Shown: in pieces, positions 56,681 to 64,000 of the stretch
Layout of the letters: each line of letters opens with the position of its first letter
Numbering within the stretch: position 1 is the first letter of the stretch
DNA from: Limnoperna fortunei
Taxonomy: Eukaryota; Mollusca; Bivalvia; Mytilida; Modiolidae
Direction: 5' to 3'
Assembly (NCBI GenBank): GCA_944474755.1
Contig: OX104111.1
Location: 113,776,545 to 113,840,544 of the forward strand
DNA: 64,000 nt
The notes under the pieces: model-generated
Told to the model about the DNA's origin: nothing
The model's input: the letters and a program-made list of their open reading frames with translations, nothing else
Databases searched by the model: none
Program-made: the position numbers and the translations under genes

Positions 56681-59600
56681 TATAGGAGTTATCTCCCATT
56701 ATATATGTAACTGATTGGTTTTTCACATGGTACTCATTAACTATTAATGATAGAGGGAAACGAAAGAGTTCAAAATGTTGGTCTCTTCAAGGAGTAACTG
56801 TGTTACATTTATGGGGAAAGAATTTGACTTCATTTTATAGGATTTATCTCCCATTATATATATAACTTATTGGTTTTTTACATGTTACTCATTAACTATT
56901 AATGATAAAGGGAAACGAAAGAGTGCAAAATGTTGGTCTCTTAAAGGAGCAACTTTGTTACATTTACAGGTAAAGGATTTGACTTCATTTTATACGAGTT
57001 ATCTCCCATTATATATGTAACTTATTGGTTTTTTACATGTTACTCATTAACTATTAATGATAAAGGGAAACGAAAGAGTGCAAAATATTGGTCTCTTGAA
57101 GGAGCAACTTTGTTACATTTACAGGTAAAGGATTTGACTTCATTTTATACGAGTTATCTCCCATTATATATGTAATTTATTGGTTTTTTACATGTTACTC
57201 ATTAACTATTAATGATAAAGGGAAACGAAAGAGTGCAAAATGTTGGTCTCTTAAAGGAGTAACTTTGTTACATTTACAGGTAAATGATTTGACTTCATTT
57301 TATACGAGTTATCTCCCATTATATATGTAACTTATTGGTTTTTTACATGTAACTCATTAACTATTATTGATAAAGGAAAACGAAAGAGTGCAAAATGTTG
57401 GTCTCTTAAAGGAGCAACTTTGTTACATTTACAAGTAAAGGATTTGACTTTATTTTATACGAGTTATCTCCCATTATATATATATAACTTATTGGTTTTT
57501 TACATGTAACTCATTAACTATTATTGATAAAGGGAAACGAAAGAGTGCAAAATGTTGGTCTCTTAAAGGAGCAACTTTGTTACATTTACAAGTAAAGGAT
57601 TTGACTTCATTTTATACGAGTTATCTCCCATTATATATATAACTTATTGGTTGTTTACATGTTACTCATTAACTATTAACGATAGAGGGAAACTAAAGAG
57701 TGCAAAATGTTGATCTCTTAAAGGAGCAACTTTGTTACATTTGCAGGAAAAGGATTTGACTTCATTTTATTGGAGTTATCTCCCATTATATATGTAACTG
57801 ATTGGTTTTTCACATGGTACTCATTAACTGTTAATGATAGAGGGAAAGTAAAGAGTGCAAAATGTTGATCTCTTATAGGAGCAACTTTGTTACATTTACA
57901 TGAAAAGGATTTGACTTCATCTTATAGGAGTTATCTCCCATTATATATGTAACTTATTGGTTTTTCACATGTTACTCATTTACTATTAATGATAAAGTGA
58001 ACTAAAGAGTGCAAAATGTTGGTCTCTTAAAGGAGCAACTTTGTTACATTTATAGAGAAAGGTTTTGACTTCATTTTATAGGAGTTATCTCCCATTATAT
58101 ATGTAACTGATTGGTTTTTCACATATTACTCATAAACTATAAATGATAGAGGGAAAGGAAAGAGTGCAAAATGTTGGTCTTTTAATGGAGCAACTTTGTT
58201 ACATTTACTAGGAAAGGATTTGACTTCATTTTATAGGAGTTATCTCCCATTATATATGTAACTTATTGGTTTTTCACATGTTACTCATTAACTATTAACG
58301 ATAACGGGAAACTAAAGAGTGCAAAATGTTGGACTTTTAATGGAGCAACTTTGTTACATTTACAAGTAATTGATTTGACTTCATTTTATAGGAGTTATCT
58401 CCCATTATATATGTAACTTATTGGTTTTTTACATGTTACTCATTAACTATTAATGATAAAGGGAAACGAAAGAGTGCAAAATGTTGGTCTCTTAAAGTAG
58501 CAACTTTGTTACATTTGAAGGGAAAGGATTTGACTTCATTTTATAGGAGTTATCTCCCATTATATATGCAATTTATTGGTTTTTTACATGTTACTCATTA
58601 ACTATTAATGATAAAGGGAAACGAAAGAGTGCAAAATGTTGGTCTCTTAAAGGAGCAACTTTGTTACATTTATAGGGAAAGGATTTGACTTCATTTTATA
58701 GGAGTTATCTCCCATTATATAAGTAACTGATTGGTTTTTTACATGTTACTCATTAACTATTATTGATAAAGGGAAACGAAAGAGTGCAAAATGTTGGTCT
58801 CTTAAAGGAGCAACTTTGTTACTTTTACAGGTAAAGGATTTGACTTCATTTTATAGGAGTTATCTCCCATTATATATGTAACTGATTGGTTTTTTACATG
58901 TTACTCATTAACTATTAAAGATACAGGGAAACTAAAGAGTGCAAAATATTGGTCTTTTAAAGGAGCAACTTTGTTACATTTGAAGGGAAAGGATTTGACT
59001 TCATTTTATAGGAGTTATCTCCCATTATATATGCAATTTATTGGTTTTTTACATGTTACTCATTAACTATTAATGATAAAGGGAAACGAAAGAGTGCAAA
59101 ATGTTGGTCTCTTAAAGGAGCAACTTTGTTACATTAATAGGGAAAGGATTTGACTTCATTTTATAGGAGTTATCTCCCATTATATAAGTAACTGATTGGT
59201 TTTTTACATGTTACTCATTAACTATTAATGATAAAGGGAAACGAAAGAGTGCAAAATGTTGGTCTCTTAAAGGAGCAACTTTGTTACTTTTACAGGTAAA
59301 GGATTTGACTTCATTTTATAGGAGTTATCTCCCATTATATATGTAACTGATTGGTTTTTTACATGTTACTCATTAACTATTAAAGATACAGGGAAACTAA
59401 AGAGTGCAAAATATTGGTCTTTTAAAGGAGCAACTTTGTTACATTTACTAGGAAAGGATTTGACTTCATTTTATAGGAGTTATCTCCCATTATATATGTA
59501 ACTTATTGGTTTTTCACATGTTACTCATTAAATATTAATGATAAAGGGAAACTAAAGAGTGCAAAATGTTGGACTTTTAATGGAGCAACTTTGTTACATA

Positions 59601-62600
59601 TCCAAGGAAAGGATTTGACTTCATTTTATAGGAGTTATCTCCCATTATATATGTAACTTATTGGTTTTTCACATGTTACTCATTAACTATTAACGATAAA
59701 GGGAAACTAAAGAGTGCAAAATGTTGGACTTTTAATGGAGCAACTTTGTTACATTTACAAGTAATTGATTTGACTTCATTTTATAGGAGTTATCTCCCAT
59801 TATATATGTAACTTATTGGTTTTTTACATGTTACTCATTAACTATTAATGATAAAGGGAAACGAAAGAGTGCAAAATGTTGGTCTCTTAAAGTAGCAACT
59901 TTGTTACATTTGAAGGGAAAGGATTTGACTTCATTTTATAGGAGTTATCTCCCATTATATATGCAATTTATTGGTTTTTTACATGTTACTCATTAACTAT
60001 TAATGATAAAGGGAAACGAAAGAGTGCAAAATGTTGGTCTCTTAAAGGAGCAACTTTGTTACATTTATAGGGAAAGGATTTGACTTCATTTTATAGGAGT
60101 TATCTCCCATTATATAAGTAACTGATTGGTTTTTTACATGTTACTCATTAACTATTAATGATAAAGGGAAACGAAAGAGTGCAAAATGTTGGTCTCTTAA
60201 AGGAGCAACTTTGTTACTTTTACAGGTAAAGGATTTGACTTCATTTTATAGGAGTTATCTCCCATTATATATGTAACTGATTGGTTTTTTACATGTTACT
60301 CATTAACTATTAAAGATACAGGGAAACTAAAGAGTGCAAAATATTGGTCTTTTAAAGGAGCAACTTTGTTACATTTGCAGGGAAAGGATTTGACTTCATT
60401 TTATAGGAGTTATCTCCCATTATATATGTAACTTATTGGTTTTTCACATGTTACTCATTAACTATTAATGATAAAGGGAAACTAAAGAGTGCAAAATGTT
60501 GGTCTTTTAATGGAGCAACTTTGTTACATTTACTAGGAAAGGATTTGACTTCATTTTATAGGAGTTATCTCCCATTATATATGTAACTTATTGGTTTTTC
60601 ACATGTTACTCATTAACTATTAATGATAAAGGGAAACTAAAGAGTGCAAAATGTTGGACTTTTAATGGAGCAACTTTGTTACATTTACAAGGAAAGGATT
60701 TGACTTCATTTTATAGGAGTTATCTCCCATTATATATGTAACTTATTGGTTTTTCACATGTTACTCATTAACTATTAACAATAAAGGGAAACTAAAGAGT
60801 GCAAAATGTTGGACTTTTAATGGAGCAACTTTGTTACATTTACAAGTAATTGATTTGACTTCATTTTATAGGAGTTATCTCCCATTATATATGTAACTTA
60901 TTGGTTTTTTACATGTTACTCATTAACTATTAATGATAAAGGGAAACGAAAGAGTGCAAAATGTTGGTCTCTTAAAGTAGCAACTTTGTTACATTTGAAG
61001 GGAAAGGATTTGACTTCATTTTATAGGAGTTATCTCCCATTATATATGCAATTTATTGGTTTTTTACATGTTACTCATTAACTATTAATGATAAAGGGAA
61101 ACGAAAGAGTGCAAAATGTTGGTCTCTTAAAGGAGCAACTTTGTTACATTTATAGGGAAAGGATTTGACTTCATTTTATAGGAGTTATCTCCCATTATAT
61201 AAGTAACTGATTGGTTTTTTACATGTTACTCATTAACTATTAATGATAAAGGGAAACGAAAGAGTGCAAAATGTTGGTCTCTTAAAGGAGCAACTTTGTT
61301 ACTTTTACAGGTAAAGGATTTGACTTCATTTTATAGGAGTTATCTCCCATTATATATGTAACTGATTGGTTTTTTACATGTTACTCATTAACTATTAAAG
61401 ATACAGGGAAACTAAAGAGTGCAAAATATTGGTCTTTTAAAGGAGCAACTTTGTTACATTTACTAGGAAAGGATTTGACTTCATTTTATAGGAGTTATCT
61501 CCCATTATATATGTAACTTATTGGTTTTTCACATGTTACTCATTAAATATTAATGATAAAGGGAAACTAAAGAGTGCAAAATGTTGGACTTTTAATGGAG
61601 CAACTTTGTTACATATCCAAGGAAAGGATTTGACTTCATTTTATAGGAGTTATCTCCCATTATATATGTAACTTATTGGTTTTTCACATGTTACTCATTA
61701 ACTATTAACGATAAAGGGAAACTAAAGAGTGCAAAATGTTGGACTTTTAATGGAGCAACTTTGTTACATTTACAAGTAATTGATTTGACTTCATTTTATA
61801 GGAGTTATCTCCCATTATATATGTAACTTATTGGTTTTTTACATGTTACTCATTAACTATTAATGATAAAGGGAAACGAAAGAGTGCAAAATGTTGGTCT
61901 CTTAAAGTAGCAACTTTGTTACATTTGAAGGGAAAGGATTTGACTTCATTTTATAGGAGTTATCTCCCATTATATATGCAATTTATTGGTTTTTTACATG
62001 TTACTCATTAACTATTAATGATAAAGGGAAACGAAAGAGTGCAAAATGTTGGTCTCTTAAAGGAGCAACTTTGTTACTTTTACAGGTAAAGGATTTGACT
62101 TCATTTTATAGGAGTTATCTCCCATTATATATGTAACTGATTGGTTTTTTACATGTTACTCATTAACTATTAAAGATACAGGGAAACTAAAGAGTGCAAA
62201 ATATTGGTCTTTTAAAGGAGCAACTTTGTTACATTTGCAGGGAAAGGATTTGACTTCATTTTATAGGAGTTATCTCCCATTATATATGTAACTTATTGGT
62301 TTTTCACATGTTACTCATTAACTATTAATGATAAAGGGAAACTAAAGAGTGCAAAATGTTGGTCTTTTAATGGAGCAACTTTGTTACATTTACTAGGAAA
62401 GGATTTGACTTCATTTTATAGGAGTTATCTCCCATTATATATGTAACTTATTGGTTTTTCACATGTTACTCATTAACTATTAATGATAAAGGGAAACTAA
62501 AGAGTGCAAAATGTTGGACTTTTAATGGAGCAACTTTGTTACATTTACAAGGAAAGGATTTGACTTCATTTTATAGGAGTTATCTCCCATTATATATGTA

Positions 62601-64000
62601 ACTTATTGGTTTTTCACATGTTACTCATTAACTATTAACAATAAAGGGAAACTAAAGAGTGCAAAATGTTGGACTTTTAATGGAGCAACTTTGTTACATT
62701 TACAAGTAATTGATTTGACTTCATTTTATAGGAGTTATCTCCCATTATATATGTAACTTATTGGTTTTTTACATGTTACTCATTAACTATTAATGATAAA
62801 GGGAAACGAAAGAGTGCAAAATGTTGGTCTCTTAAAGTAGCAACTTTGTTACATTTGAAGGGAAAGGATTTGACTTCATTTTATAGGAGTTATCTCCCAT
62901 TATATATGCAATTTTTTGGTTTTTTACATGTTACTCATTAACTATTAATGATAAAGGGAAACGAAAGAGTGCAAAATGTTGGTCTCTTAAAGGAGCAACT
63001 TTGTTACATTTATAGGGAAAGGATTTGACTTCATTTTATAGGAGTTATCTCCCATTATATAAGTAACTGATTGGTTTTTTACATGTTACTCATTAACTAT
63101 TAATGATAAAGGGAAACGAAAGAGTGCAAAATGTTGGTCTCTTAAAGGAGCAACTTTGTTACTTTTACAGGTAAAGGATTTGACTTCATTTTATAGGAGT
63201 TATCTCCCATTATATATGTAACTGATTGGTTTTTTACATGTTACTCATTAACTATTAATGATAAAGGGAAACGAAAGAGTGCAAAATGTTGGTCTCTTAA
63301 AGTAGCAGCTTTGTTACATTAATAGGGAAAGGATTTGACTTCATTTGATAGGAGTTACCTCCCATTATATATGCAACTAATTGGTTTTTTACATGTTACT
63401 CATTAACTATTAATGATAAAGGGAAACGAAAGAGTGCAAAATGTTGGTCTCTTAAAGGAGCAACTTTGTTACATTAATAGGGAAAGGATTTGACTTCATT
63501 TTATAGGAGTTATCGCCCATTATATATGTAACTGATTGGTTTTTCGCATGGTACTCATTAACTATTAATGATAAAGAGAAACTAAAGACTGCAAAATGTT
63601 GATCTCTTAAAGGAGCAACTTTGTTACATTTACAGGTAAAGGATTTGACTTCATTTTATGGGAGTTATCTCCCATTAAATATGTAACTTATTGGTTTTTT
63701 TACATGTTACTCATTAACTATCAACGATAAAGGGAAACGAAAGAGTGCAAAATGTTGGTCTCTTAAAGGAGCAACTTTGTTACTTTTATAGGGAAAGGAT
63801 TTGACTTCATTTTATAGGAGTTATCTCCCATTATATAAGTAACTGATTGGTTTTTCGCATGATACTCATTAACTTTTAATGATAGAGGGAAACTAAAGAC
63901 TGCAAAATGTTGACCTCTTAAAGGAGCAACTTTGTTACATTTACAGATAAAGGATTTGACTTCATTTTATAGGAGTTATCTCCCATTATATATGTAACTG
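56681..64000. repeat. 155-bp satellite array with higher-order structure
   Basis: About 47 head-to-tail monomers of 155 bp continue to the window edge. Each holds AGGAGTTATCTCCCATTATA, then ACTTATTGGTTTTTTACATG, ACTCATTAACTATTAATGAT, GAGTGCAAAATGTTGGTCTC and GGAGCAACTTTGTTACATTT, then GGATTTGACTTCATTTTAT. Two monomer classes alternate: one with GGTCTCTTAAAGGAG and AACGAAAGAG, one with GGACTTTTAATGGAG and AACTAAAGAG. The left monomers (56681-58300) are the most diverged. To the right, multi-monomer blocks repeat. 155 is not a multiple of 3 and no long ORF runs through, so it is non-coding. Confidence 0.97.

Noticed and set aside
56681..64000. Centromeric satellite
   Set aside because: Higher-order structure would fit, but nothing in the sequence shows centromere function, and an origin by expansion of a mobile-element core is at least as likely.

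Overview
The window looks like gene-poor, repeat-dominated nuclear DNA of an animal, most likely a bivalve mollusc. I found no intact host gene, rRNA, tRNA gene, operon or CRISPR array. The mollusc reading rests on tRNA-headed SINEs with a 3' domain (CTCCGGGTACTCC, then AAAACTGG, then GAAAGTGGCGTTAAAC) that I know from mollusc genomes, on GGAGTTATCTCCC-type repeats, and on other fragments that resemble common bivalve repeats. All family assignments are from memory and visual reading, without database search.

Positions 1 to about 55,974 are built from repeated modules. The hallmark is a degenerate minisatellite with a 24-bp period (core TATACCCGCTTTATATCG), always in the same orientation. It fills about 19 kb in some fifteen blocks. 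The blocks sit between recurring flanks, which I call L (upstream, up to about 2.3 kb), R-A, B and C (downstream). A typical order is L, array, R-A or B or C, then L again. Junctions are the same in different copies, so whole modules were duplicated. The clearest case is a direct duplication of about 8 kb: 362-8390 and 47887-55974. Nearly every predicted ORF here is a by-product of the 24-bp unit, whose consensus is open in five of six frames.

Mobile elements are nested in this scaffold. They are: a 5'-truncated L1/Tx1-type LINE with a 639-codon open RT-to-C-terminus fragment (23935-26218, poly-A tailed); a 4,897-bp element at 37268-42164 with about 497-bp terminal inverted repeats, CACTA/TAGTG ends and a candidate 3-bp target duplication, which I read as a non-autonomous CACTA (EnSpm) transposon; a full-length SINE inside that element with a 13-bp target duplication; further SINE copies; and several foldback or MITE-like palindromes.

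At 55975 the modular landscape stops abruptly. Two 51-bp palindrome-bearing units are followed by an (ATT)n tract and a spacer of about 570 bp carrying a perfect DR1 nuclear-receptor motif. Then comes a 155-bp satellite that runs off the window end (about 47 monomers). Its right part has higher-order structure: one diagnostic monomer recurs at 9, 7, 6 and 6 monomer intervals. The layout resembles tandem-repeat-bearing non-autonomous Helitron/Helentron-like elements described in bivalves, but that is inference.

The least explained item is the composite 24-bp minisatellite module family. I do not recognise it.
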